Shown in pieces: positions 34,879 through 45,116 of a stretch of DNA of 64,000 bases (its first letter is position 1; each line of letters starts with the position of its first letter). The position numbers and the translations under genes were made by a program. The notes under the pieces are model-generated. The model worked only from the letters and a program-made list of their open reading frames with translations, was not told the DNA's origin and made no database searches. Origin of the DNA: Favolaschia claudopus (taxonomy: Eukaryota > Basidiomycota > Agaricomycetes > Agaricales > Mycenaceae). Location of the stretch: the NCBI GenBank assembly GCA_037176885.1, contig JAWWNJ010000063.1, positions 434,001 through 498,000 on the forward strand. Reading direction: 5' to 3'.

Positions 34879-36676
34879 TGTAACGACTGGCCATTTTTGC
34901 GCGTTATATCTGGCTATTTTAAGTCAAGTGCGGCCCTAAACAACCCAACTACCCGCCACGACTATAGTCTTACTCGACTATCAATAGGAAGTCAGTACCT
35001 CTGTTGGTGACACTAAGGAGGGTCAAAGTGAGCTCCGAGCTGTTGACCGTAAAACCCATCACAGGAGAAAGGCATTATATTAATAGCCCACTGCAGTACT
35101 ATGGATCTGTTCCATAACAGAACCCTCAGAAGAGTGACGAAGAGTCAAGTACTTGTGTACTACGGACTTAGACAAAGGTCTACGAGGATATAGGAGGCGC
35201 CGCGGGGGCTATCAGAGTCAACATCAGTCAAAAGACAGATGCCGCGGGCTGCCGACTATAAATAGACGGCTGGAACAGCGGAAAGGGATCTCATACAGGA
35301 GATGCCGATGCTAGGATCAGAAGGCAGAGTTATGGCAAGACATGAGGTCTTTGACAGGAGAGTTGATGATGTGATGCTGAAGCCGGACAAGTGCGGCAAC
35401 TTCATTAGAAATCTATTTCTATATTGGAGTCAGCGCGGATGACTTGGTGGCTTGATAAATTGGACAACAGACGAGCCTGTGATATTGCGAGTGAATTGGA
35501 ATGTCCCAAGAATAGTCTTAGGAGTTATTAGAGGCGTTGATGGCACCACCGGAAGGGTTGCCGCCAGTGACGGATTGACGGGATCACCAATGATGGCGTT
35601 CCGCGGGCTTCCGCAATTCAGTGATTCAACCGTGAGAGTCATAATTGCTGACTTTCTACCGTTGGATCGACAAGCCAAGAGGCTGCCGAAGGTCCGCCGG
35701 GACACCCAAATACCAATATACCATCTCTCTACTCAATTGGATCGACATTGCTTACTCTGTACTATTTATGTGATGTATTTCTTGGCATTAGTATAAAAGG
35801 ACCTGTATTTCTCGTTGAGCTAGAGGACTTCGCGCTCAGTCTATTGGACAGCGTTGGTGAACTCAGGCAGCAACGTAGAGGCATATATAAAGATATTGTC
35901 TACTCGTTTGTCTTAATAGAAATTGTGTTGAAGTTCAGTTCAAGTGTGAATCTAAGCATTGTTTCGAGAGTGTTCACCCGCGGAGGCTTTGCATTCGAGT
36001 AGCTTTGTCGTGGCCCTAGTGTGCAAGGAACTGCCTGCCTCTACTGCCCGCGGACTGTCTATTTCGTTGTAAGGATACGTGTGCTCGAGAGTGAACTAGT
36101 ATCTCCCTGAGTCTGAGGAAGAGTGGAACTGTCCATCTGCTGAAGCATTGCGTTGGGACTGCTGGCGCATAACCGGAAGAGATCTGATTAGTCCTCGTCT
36201 GAAAGGCTTGTGCTATATAAAGGAGTGTCAAAGGTTCCTGGAATTTGGAGGTTCAGGTCTATAGCGTAACTGGCGCTATAAGAATTGTGCATTCTGCCGC
36301 GGAAACTGTCTGTGGCCATTGTTTCAATCTCGCCCTGATATTCAACTGCGTTGGGTATCTTGTATCCTACCGTTTATAGTTCCTATTATTAAGGAAAGGT
36401 CCGCGGACGGAATCACTTCCATCTACGGTGTGTGAGAGCGTGTTTTGTGCAAGGTTCTTACTTGCAAGTCGACTTATATCCTCGTCACTGTGACATCTGG
36501 ATTTCGGATCGAACCCCACGAACTCTTCGAGAGACATTTGAGTGTATCTTGTGGAGATATTTGTGTTGTAGTGTTGTGTGTGTTGGTTGATTGTGTTATA
36601 TATATTTTTTGGTGGTAGATTCTCTGCTGCGCTATATTTAGCACTTCAGTTGATATATTCAAGTGTCAGCGTTACA
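34879..36676 (+). repeat. 3' LTR
   Basis: Same length as the 5' LTR and identical apart from the one difference noticed, T at 35829 against A at 19599. Ends GTTACA, followed by the target-site copy ACGA. Confidence 0.95.
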
Positions 36677-36680
36677 ACGA
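36677..36680 (+). repeat. Target-site duplication, right copy (ACGA)
   Basis: Matches 18645-18648. If the first T of the LTR is counted with the site, the duplication reads ACGAT (5 bp). Confidence 0.8.
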
Positions 36681-36795
36681 TGTATCACCAAATACGTCGT
36701 CCTGTATATCAGAGAAGCACCCGATTTTCTCTCTATCTTGGCGATTGTCTACATGGTACAGACTCATGAGATTCTAGCCTTGAAGTGAGAAGAAC

Positions 36796-36808
36796 TAGGG
36801 TTAGGGTT
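36796..36808 (+). promoter_or_regulatory. Telobox-like motif
   Basis: TAGGGTTAGGGTT, 118 bp before the ATG of the disrupted F-box gene. Confidence 0.35.
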
Positions 36809-36925
36809 GACCGTCTTTTACCGCCACCTTCATCCTGTGAACACCGAATATCCTTCACAGTGACATATTGCCATAGAAGAGCCTCTACGCGCTTTCTCGA
36901 CATCTCACCTCGTCGTCGTACTCCC

Positions 36926-38787
36926 ATGCTCGACTTCTTAGCCGCAGATCGCGCTTTTTTGGCAGAAAAAGACGCAGAAATTCAAGAACTTCAGGCGCAA
37001 ATCTCAGCGCTCGAGCGGGCTATTTCCTTGCTACACGCAGCTCGGAGACCCGCGCAGGAGCGTCTCAATTCGTACAAGTACCCAATTCTAACACTCCCCA
37101 ACGAAATCATCGCGGAAATTTTCCTCCAATTCTTGCCGCCCTACCCGAGCGCGCCGCCACTTCTGGGCGCGCTTTCGCCCATCCGTCTCACGCATATCTG
37201 TCGTCAATGGCGTAGCATTGCGTGCAAAACACCTGAACTTTGGAGAGCCATCGATATGGATCCTATGAATGTCGACAAACGGCCCATTAGTTGGATAATT
37301 CTATTTGGCAACCCGGTTGCCAGCTAGTTTGGGGTTGCCGAATAGAATTTTGCTATTTGGCAACCCCTGCTGCCGACGGCATATCGGCCGGAACTGATCG
37401 AGCCCATGATCAGAGGTAGTCCATAGTTCGATTCAAGTACGAACAGTTGAATGGTCCGCACTTTGTACAGCCAGTGGCTTCTCAGGACTATAGCAGGCTG
37501 AGTATGTTATGATGGGCAGATGAGCAAGCTCTCCCGGGCCTATCTGAAATTTGAGTAACTGTGGTTGGATTAAGCCGGCAATCATTAAGAACCATTCCGA
37601 ACTCAGCCAAAGACAACGATTTTTGGATGCACCTCGGGTCAATAAATGATAGAGAGCACTCATAGAGAAAGGAGACAAGACATTTACTCTCATAAGCAAT
37701 GGACAATGGTCGTATGAACAGGAAGGTATGGACATCAATAATATCCAACCCTCTGCCGGCCAGCCGGCAGGGAGGAATGGGTGTTGTTGGAGCTGGTCAT
37801 GGTGTCAACAAATCGAATAATATGACATTAAAGCTCCCTTTGTTCGTCTACGTCCACTAGTAGGACTCACCTCAGTGCTGACTTGATAGATTTTGCACAT
37901 AGCAGATCCTCGGCAGCGCGGCACATTTGATGCCATCTTTGTTCTATTTGGCAACCCCGGAAAAAGTAGGGGGTTGCCAAACAAACCGGGTTGCCAATTA
38001 GAATTATCCCATTAGTTTGGAGGGAACTATCTTTTTGACTGGTTTGTGGGCATCAAGGTCCGGACATTGCCCGCTTTCCATTCGGCTAGGAGCATACCAT
38101 GATCCGCTATCCACCCTGGCGCCTCTCATTCCTCATCGCGACCGCTGGGAGCACCTCACTTTGAGGATCGAGAATACTCGGCCACTGCGCGCGATTCAAG
38201 GCGCATTTCCACTGCTCAAGAGCTTTGACATACGACTTGGCTCCCCTATCTCTGACGATGAGGTTGTCACCCTTCAGGATCTCCCTCTCTTGTCCACCGT
38301 CGTCCTTGACGACTTTCGGACCCCTCACATCAGCCTTCCATGGTCCCAATTGACCTCTCTAACTTTGAGCTGGATATACATCGAGCACTGCATCTCAATT
38401 TTACGACAAACAACTCATCTGGTGCATTGCACATTTGATCTCTATTTCCACCCAGGAACACAGAATGATCTCGTGGACCTCGTGCTTCCGCGATTGGAAA
38501 CCTTGGACGTCCAGACAGACGCTGTTAGCCCACTGTATGGCCATTTTTTCCAGTGTCTCGTCGCTCCCGCGCTTCAGCACTTGCGCCTTCCGGAGCACCT
38601 CCTCCAGCCGAGTCCCATCCAGTCTCTCAGCTCATTCATCTCGAGGTCTGGATGCCACCTTGACGAGCTACGAGTCACCGAAGCGTATGTTTCTCAAAAT
38701 GCATACCGTAATGCATTTTCTGCCATCCCTGATATTAAGATGGAAAGAGCTGAATCCGAATCCGAGTCCGAATCCGATTCCGATTAG
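36926..38787 (+). pseudogene. F-box-like gene split by a 0.7 kb transposon
   Basis: ATG 36926 starts MLDFLAADRAFLAEKDAEIQ, a coiled coil, then YPILTLPNEIIAEIFLQFLP (F-box-like) and LTHICRQWRSIACKTPELWR. The frame breaks at 37294 and resumes at 38016 as LEGTIFLTGLWASRSGH, continuing with leucine-rich segments (LLKSFDIRLGSP, LPRLETLDVQTDAV, APALQHLRLPEHLL) to an acidic ESESESESDSD tail. Removing 37295-38007 and one copy of the flanking direct repeat restores one continuous frame (RPIS-LEGTIF). The inserted DNA has no splice sites that would keep the frame, so the allele is probably null. It lies in the loop of the inverted F-box duplication. Confidence 0.82.
37295..38007. mobile_element. Non-autonomous DNA transposon (MITE/foldback-like) with GGCAACCC repeats
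   Basis: 713 bp. The left end ATAATTCTATTTGGCAACCC and the reverse complement of the right end, ATAATTCTAATTGGCAACCC, differ at one base. Both ends carry further copies of TTTGGCAACCC in both orientations (about six in total), forming nested hairpins. It is flanked by the direct repeat CCCATTAGTTGG (37283-37294) and CCCATTAGTTTGG (38008-38020). There is no coding capacity. The superfamily is uncertain: an 8 bp CCCATTAG duplication would suit hAT, while a 12-13 bp one would be unusual. Confidence 0.8.
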
Positions 38788-38804
38788 CCATCTACAGTCT
38801 CATA

Positions 38805-40330
38805 CGTACGGTCCGTAGATACTCATGTAGAGCATCGCGGAGATAGAGAAAGAAAATGGGTGCTTCTCTGGCATAGAGAGGACGACGTACGTCTTCAGTG
38901 ATACATCGTGTTGTACAGTCACAGGATAACTCCAGCCCTCACCCAGTACAGTACGAGACAAGTTATGCTCGCATTCATTCACGGAAACAAAAAAAAAACA
39001 TGAAACATGATGAAAGGGAGCCTGTTGGAACCTTGAATGAGCGTTTAACGATACACAGAGTGTGTCGCATACCAAATTGACAATTGTATCAGGCAACGAG
39101 AACCCTGATTCCTTTCGCCTTCCACTTTTTGAGACAGTCATTCAGCTTCGCATCCTGCGGGTTTGTGATAGAGCAGTGAAATTCGAAGCTGCTTAGCTGC
39201 GCGACGGTCCCTGATTTTGCCGCCAAAGAGTCCCATCTCGAATTTAGGGCGTCGTAGAGAATTTTAGTGAATCTGTCCTCCCAAGTGAGGATGAGCATGG
39301 TGCCGAAGGCGAGCTTTCGGAGGCGGGGTAGGAAGGTGCCAGACGCTGATTCGCCGCCGCCGCCGAGGAGAGTGAGTATGGCGAATACGAGAGCGGCGGA
39401 GCAGAAGTATAGTTTGAAGACCTCGAGGGTGGGCGTGGCTTTGAGTATGACGATGGCGGCGTGGTGCGATATGTGTTCGAGTGTGAGGCTGAAGGTGCGG
39501 ATGCGGGGGGAGGTTCGGAGGAAGGAGAGGATGGGGTTGTCGTCGGTGACGCGGCCGGACCGACAGTCGATGCTGAACGATTCGAGGCAGGGTGCGCTGA
39601 TGCTCTGGAGAAGTAGAGCCGAGAAAGAACTCGTGGTGCGCATGTGGAAGGACAGGGCTTTGAGATTGTCGAGTTGGACGGTGCAAGTGGACGAAAGAGA
39701 CCCGATGAGGTAGGTGAATTTGGCCGTGAGGAGGTTTGGCGTGTGAGAAAGCAAGTCGAGGCATTCTTGCAAGGTGAAGTATTTGCCATCGAAGGAGGTC
39801 AAGCGACTCCAGTAGTCTACGAACGGAGCAGACGAGGGGCAGTAGCACGTTCGGGCGCTGAAGAAATAGCAGTGTTCTAGGGGTAGTATCAGACTGAGGA
39901 AAAACGGCACGCTGCCTGCATGGGGGAGCCAGTTCTGAATCAAATTCTGGAAATGGCATCCGCTGCCTATATAGCGAACGTGTAACGTCGCCCAGAGACG
40001 AGGGGTGTTCAGCGCAATCTGTCTCCAAACACTACAGATTTGGCCCAAGAGGAGCGGGGCAGAATATGCTCTGGGCTCAGTGGGACCGGCTGGTAGACAT
40101 CGAAGGAAGATTTCGGACGTGATTTCGACGGGGACGGTGAGAATGGGATAGATGATACGGTCTAACGATTGCTGTACGAGTGCTTTCTCCTGTATCAAAC
40201 GACGACGGCGCTCCAGCTTGAACCGGGTTCCTTGTCGAGTATTTACTGAAGACGAAGGATTTTTCAGTTCAGAAAGTAGCATTTCGATGTCGTCCAGGCG
40301 GATGCGGAGGCGTATATTCTCGAGCTTCAT
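38805..40330 (-). repeat. Right arm of the inverted F-box duplication
   Basis: Reverse complement matches 17231-18648 plus 36677-36775. The flank contains the uninterrupted form of the retrotransposon target (ACGATGTATCAC). Confidence 0.75.
39089..40330 (-). CDS. F-box-like protein (paralogue 2 of the inverted pair)
   Basis: A single exon from ATG 40330 (MKLENIRLRIRLDDIEMLLS), about 413 codons, ending KAKGIRVLVA. It is alignable along its whole length to the gene at 17231: the same coiled coil, the F-box-like YPILTVPVEITSEIFLRCLP, ICSVWRQIALNTPRLWATLH, and a leucine-rich C-terminal region (APCLESFSIDCRSG, RIRTFSLTLEHIS, TPTLEVFKLYF). Compared with that paralogue it has lost or gained a few residues (GGGGESASGTFLPRL). 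The reading frame is intact. The inferred role is SCF substrate adaptor. An ATTAGGGTTGG motif lies 163 bp upstream. Confidence 0.82.
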   Translation of the reverse strand: MKLENIRLRIRLDDIEMLLSELKNPSSSVNTRQGTRFKLERRRRLIQEKALVQQSLDRIIYPILTVPVEITSEIFLRCLPAGPTEPRAYSAPLLLGQICSVWRQIALNTPRLWATLHVRYIGSGCHFQNLIQNWLPHAGSVPFFLSLILPLEHCYFFSARTCYCPSSAPFVDYWSRLTSFDGKYFTLQECLDLLSHTPNLLTAKFTYLIGSLSSTCTVQLDNLKALSFHMRTTSSFSALLLQSISAPCLESFSIDCRSGRVTDDNPILSFLRTSPRIRTFSLTLEHISHHAAIVILKATPTLEVFKLYFCSAALVFAILTLLGGGGESASGTFLPRLRKLAFGTMLILTWEDRFTKILYDALNSRWDSLAAKSGTVAQLSSFEFHCSITNPQDAKLNDCLKKWKAKGIRVLVA

Positions 40331-41285
40331 GACACAAGCGCACAAAATTTCGAAGGAAGCGGGTGAAAGCGATAACCCAGAACTTTGGAGCAATAATGTA
40401 GTTTCACTGGTTCAGAGCGCGAGGTAACCTCTGGCGCAAGCTCCTGTACCGTAGGTCGCTGTCTCGAATATGCTGAGGAATATGCTGAGTGAATTAGGGT
40501 TGGAGGTCGGAGCAGACAAATTTTTCGTCCCAAAAAGGAAATTTTGCACCTCTTCCTCCTCCTCCACTCCGATGCAGTCTCCAGCGTCGCAGAGAATGAC
40601 TCAAGCGACGATGATATACACTCCATACCGTTTGCAAGTCTGAGCTGGGTTGGACGAAGGAAATAGTGGCATGCGGCCGAACGGGAATGAACTATGGCTA
40701 GCCCTGGCAAAAAGGCTTATAGTTATACCTCCCAAGTCAGAGTCGGGCGATAGCAAGCAACCCATTTCATGCCTTTGACACGCCTCCCTGAGGCCCCAAC
40801 TGGTTATGAGCACTCTGGCACGATGTATCCAGTGTGGCGATCATGGTGTTCGTTTACGGTTTGGCCGACACGATTCGCGTCCACTATAATATGCTGACCC
40901 ATGCTCATCAAGGTCTTTCAAAATGGAACGGCTCTTTCCTACTGAAGCTCAGCTGCGAAACGGCTGGCTACTTTTGGAGTGCACTTACACGTGGAAGTCG
41001 ATAAGAAATGGTGGATGATTCCTCCACCTTCACAACTTCCTAGTGATCATTAATATTATTCTATGCAGGCCTCCGCTGTCAGCCCCGTGTGCCATCCCAG
41101 TCATCCCGACTGTCATGTGTTGAAAGAGAGACGCGTTATCGTGTCCTTCTCAACTTCTGTCGTCGATCACTGTATCATGATCCCTACTTCGCAAGACAGA
41201 GGCAAGCTTTGGTGAGCTCTTTCCACAAACCCCGAAGTGCGTCTTCTCGTGCGCGCTATAGCTTTCAGTCTGACCAGAACTACAG
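40331..41285. other. Intergenic, no gene recognised
   Basis: Holds the promoter of the F-box gene (read leftwards) and probably 5' exons of the following membrane protein, which I could not resolve. Confidence 0.35.
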
Positions 41286-42337
41286 GTGAGGGGCAGAGGC
41301 CGAAGAATGCGACATCGCCTACAACCACTGGTTGTACTGGGCACTTTGACAAATTCCTCGGCGGCCACTCCCCAGTTCTTCGGCGGGCATCATGCGCAGT
41401 TTCCACCACATCGAAGCCTGAGTTATTTGTCTGCTAGTCGTTCCAGCGATCCGTCGACTGCCTCCACGTCCACCATGTACGCTTCCTTGGTTTTGAAATT
41501 GGACTGAGACTGACAGCGGTTTTCAGATCGCGATCTACGCTAGCCACCATCTCGCTTTCGTCCAGATCGGCAACCACTATGAACTCCCTCGATGTCCAGA
41601 CCTTTCTGAACGCGGTTCACGCTTCGAGCGACCAGCCTATTTTACCGTCATCGCAGAGCGCATCGCGCTCCTCTCTCTCTCCAGCATCACCCATAGCTTC
41701 CTCAAGCACCACAACCCCCATTATATCGCCACCAACACCTGTAGATCCCGGATTCGCCTCTGTCTCAACCTCACCTCCGCCTCCCCCTGCTGTCTCCTCT
41801 CAATCTCATGCATTCGACTGGAGGAAACTCGTCGAAATCCTCCTTCCCGCGGTTGCCGCCGCGCTTCTAGCATGTATCGTCACCATCGCTGTCTTCCGAC
41901 GCCGGCGACGCGTCCGAGACAAGAAAGACTGGGAAGGGAGCCGGCTGCCCGACGTCGAGGACCAGGGTGGATTTTGGCAATGGCCGTTTGGACGACGGAC
42001 TACGATCCCACCCAGGCAGCGTTCTCGGACCACATATGTGAGCGGGGAAGACTGGAATCGGTCGGACACGTATTTGCGAAAGGAGGACGAGAAGCGAGAT
42101 GATGATGATGCCCGTTCTGAGATGGGATTGCACCGTCACGCACCGCCAGACGTTCGACACGATGATGTCTCCGACACAGGACATTCGGAGACCGGACATG
42201 ATTATCACAACGTACCAGGTTTTCACTCGGAGTCTCCGCTGCATGATGAGCCTGCGTTGGAGTCGCGTCCGGCGTCGCGTTTGCACCCTCTTCCCGTTGT
42301 CCCTGATTCGAGCTCGAATGCTCCTTGCGCGGTGTAA
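41286..42337 (+). CDS. Mucin-like single-pass membrane protein (array member 1, 5' end uncertain)
   Basis: The last exon is 41527-42337; a preceding exon ending at 41476 joins it in phase. Sequence order: a Ser/Thr/Pro-rich ectodomain (SPASPIASSSTTTPIISPPT), a membrane span LVEILLPAVAAALLACIVTI, a basic anchor FRRRRRVRDKKDWEGS, and a long polar cytoplasmic tail with many His/Asp (DVRHDDVSDTGHSETGHDYH) ending SSNAPCAV. The RxRDxxxW signature after the membrane is a weak version of that in the next array members. No signal peptide was located with confidence. Confidence 0.6.
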
Positions 42338-43036
42338 CAGCTGGATCCTATTTGCGCGCTGTATCTTCTCCAGTCCGGCTTATACAATGTCGCAGGCGTC
42401 CATGGTAGACTGGGGTGTTTCTCAATGTTGTGGAGGTTTTTGCAGGGCGGCGGGAGCGGTCGAAGAGTTGTCGAAGAAATCTTGTCAATCTTCCGATCAG
42501 CTGTCATGATTGACTCCTTCTTTCAATCACACATCAAGGATTGCGACGCGATCTTGTGTCTGCTGTTCGGAACTGAGTGTTTCGAATTCGTTGGGCCACC
42601 TCACCCAGGGCTTTCCCGCCCGAAAGTTGCGTCTAAATGTTCGTCCATGGAAGAGCGTCCCTCCGCTCGCGCAGACTGTCGACCTCATATGATGACCTCC
42701 TATGGAAGACGCGGGATTCCCTCAACCTCGCATCCAATGCATGCGCATGCGCGAGCTGATCGTCGAGAATCTGTGATTATATATATATGATATGCGCTGC
42801 CATGATCCTCTCACACATCACATCGGTAAGGTATCGCGACGCGTTCCATATAATTCCATCCAGTCTAACTTGGGCGCGTCACAGGCTCCCCCATCCATCT
42901 CGTCCACAACCCGACCGTCAGCGCAGTGCGTATTCTCGTCGCTTCCACTGCCTTATTTCTGCCCTACGGTGACTTGGCCAGCTACTTACTTACTACTCTG
43001 TTGTCGTTGCAGGCCCTGCGCTAGGTCGTTGCGGAT
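42338..43036. other. Intergenic, no gene recognised
   Basis: Only short frames. Contains a small TA run (TATATATATGATATG, about 42780-42795). Confidence 0.4.
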
Positions 43037-44184
43037 ATGAGGCAGGGATATGGACGCCTCCTTGCATTCGTTTTGAAATTGTACTTGGTCCTTTTCGTCG
43101 CGTCTTCAGCATTCGCCGGTGATCCTGGTGGCGGCTCGCAAGAGGGGCAGGGGTTCGATTCCCCCTTAATGCAGTATGGAGGTAGCGGACAATCTAAACC
43201 TCCTCCTAACTCTCCTCCTCCTCCTCCGCCGCCGCCGCCGCCTCCTCCTCCTCCTGATGAATCTTCTCTCACCCCGAGCTCTGTCTCTTCGGGTACTACC
43301 GGCCCCTCGTCTTCTCGGTGCGCAGTATGCTCGGGATCACTATTCAAAAGAACTCATATCATTCCAGATCGCTTCCTTCGTCTTCCACCGTCCAGGCCAA
43401 AAGCTCTACTCCTCGCACCAACCCTTCCTCCACTGCGGAAAGTTCCACTCAGACATCCGAGACATTAACGTCAACCAAGATTCTCTCTTCATCTTCAGCG
43501 GACGACGGGACATCTCCCAGCACCGCCAGCAGCAACTCGTCCACCCCAAGCGATTTTACTCCTCTGAGCCCCTCAGAAACCTTCACCCCTCAGGATAGCC
43601 CTCCTTCTTCGTCCCCACCGGCTCCGACCAACGCCGCAAATGCACTACTATCTAGTCATACCAACAATCACGTCGCCATCATCGCTGGCGTTATCGCCCC
43701 GGTCTGCGTGATTATCCTCGCGTTCATTACCTTCCTCGTCTACAAGCGTCGGCAGCGTGCGCGGGATCGTCGAGAGTGGGAGCTCACTCACGAGTCCATC
43801 GCAGACGCCGTCCGTCAGGTGGTTAGCCCTATCCCAGTTACCGCAGGGAGGAGCATGACCCCGGGCGGCTCGGGAGGGTGGAGCAACTATCACGTATCGG
43901 GCAAAAGTAGCGGCGACACCGTCACGGACCCCTTCAGGGATGAGCCTCTTGCCCACACGTCGGCGGAGTACCCTGCGCAAGTACCCATCTTCCGCGCTGT
44001 GCATTCGCCGACGTTACGGGCGGCACACTCGCCTACATTGTCTCAGCAGATGGTGTATACTCCGTTCCCGACACAGCCCGACCCTGAGCCCCAGTCACGT
44101 CGCGCTAGCTCGGCTTCGATCCAGTTCGATGATGATGGGGTTGCCCATTACGCGGATGACGGGATGCGGCATGTATCGCGCTAG
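43037..44184 (+). CDS. Mucin-like single-pass membrane protein with polyproline stalk (array member 2)
   Basis: Two exons, 43037-43317 and 43368-44184, give 365 residues. The N-terminal signal peptide is RLLAFVLKLYLVLFVASSAF. A Pro stalk follows (14 prolines in a row), then a long Ser/Thr region typical of O-glycosylated surface proteins. The membrane span is VAIIAGVIAPVCVIILAFIT. Directly after it comes the array signature YKRRQRARDRREWELTHESI-ADAVRQV, then a tail rich in Ser/Pro with repeated FRAVHSPTLRAAHSPTL. The function is not known. The strict conservation of the cytoplasmic motif against a fast-changing ectodomain suggests signalling or trafficking through that motif. Confidence 0.8.
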
Positions 44185-45116
44185 GTAACTCCTTGTCCGC
44201 GTTCGGGCTAGTCCGTACGTTCGTTGGCAATGTAATACCTCCTTGACTTCGGTTTTCTCGTATTTGATGCGGAACTATCGGATTCCGTCTAAATGACTCT
44301 GTTGTACCATTAGCAAGTGTATAGAAGTCCCGAGTCCTCCGTTCCGACTCTTTGTGCGTGGTTTTTCCCGATCGAGAAGTCTCTTGCTGGTAACCTCCAT
44401 CTTGATTCGCAGAACTGTTCACCTTTTTTTCACTCTTCCTGCGCATGCATAATCTTCCCATCCTACATCCTTCCCATCCATCTATCATTGATTTTACGTT
44501 CCTCAAATAGCCCGAGCTGTACCAGAACGCAAGAATCTCGTCCTCTCAACTTGGACTCTGACGTCTAAATTTGAGACTCTTCCACAACCAGCAACGGCAA
44601 GAACTTTCCCGCACTCGTTCGTCATAAAAGATCATGAAGTGGGAATACATCGAGATGAACTACAGTGACCCGTTGCTGGCGCAGCTACCCAATTCGCTGT
44701 CCGAAGCGATGTACTTTGTATGTCGTTCTCTTTCTTTAGTATTTACAATTCGACGAGCATTGACTCAGCACTATCTGTAGGGCCTATGTCTCCCATTCCA
44801 CCGCTTCCCGACTCGGCCGAATGTTGATCGACGTCGAGGCCGGGTGCAGCGGTGTTGCTTCTAGTAATTTGAAACCATTCAGGGCGCAGGGCACTGTCGC
44901 ATTTATAACCTCAGCCGGACCAACAGCGGCTCGATGAATTGACTGCTGAAAGATGGGGGATACCATTCGTTTCAAGATGGTCATCTGTCCACATTCTTCT
45001 TAGCTCTGCCTTCCACCACTTTCCTTGCTGCGCTGTGCAGCGATCTTTCCTTCATCGATTTGAGTGTACGATAGGAACCGACATCTCGACCTCGCCGACA
45101 CTTGTCGCCCACTACC
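44185..45116. other. Intergenic with possible remnant exon
   Basis: ATG 44634 opens a short frame (MKWEYIEMNYSDPLLAQLPN) ending in a possible donor GTATGTCG, which may be a 5' exon of, or relic related to, the next array member. Otherwise nothing recognised. Confidence 0.3.

Larger units (their letters stand above)
18649..36676 (+). mobile_element. Complete 18.0 kb Ty3/Gypsy-type LTR retrotransposon with an antisense gene cassette
   Basis: Two 1798 bp LTRs with TGTAAC...GTTACA ends flank an 14.4 kb interior. A primer binding site lies 2 bp inside the left LTR and a polypurine tract abuts the right one. The sense strand encodes Gag, a retropepsin-bearing protein, a basic linker protein and RT-RNaseH-integrase in the Ty3/Gypsy order. 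Between the polymerase gene and the right LTR about 6.9 kb hold three spliced genes on the opposite strand. The LTRs differ at the one position I noticed (A 19599 / T 35829), so the insertion is very young, and all catalytic motifs are intact. The element is much longer than usual Ty3/Gypsy elements and is densely marked by CCGCGG. It may be an autonomous, currently active copy. Confidence 0.93.

Noticed and set aside
37295..38007. Insertion acting as a harmless intron
   Set aside because: GTTGG at the left and AG at the right can be paired only by losing a base from the frame; the coding phase is not kept.
39264..40028. Long alternative frames inside the F-box gene at 39089-40330
   Set aside because: Shadow frames of the F-box coding sequence; His/Arg/Pro-rich without motifs, whereas the main frame aligns with its paralogue.
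43148..43163. GGGGTTCGATTCCCCC, a T-arm-like sequence
   Set aside because: No A box, anticodon arm or acceptor pairing at the right distance, and it lies in the coding exon of a membrane protein.
43021..43347. Minus-strand frame with a glycine run
   Set aside because: Antisense image of the polyproline stalk of the membrane protein on the plus strand.
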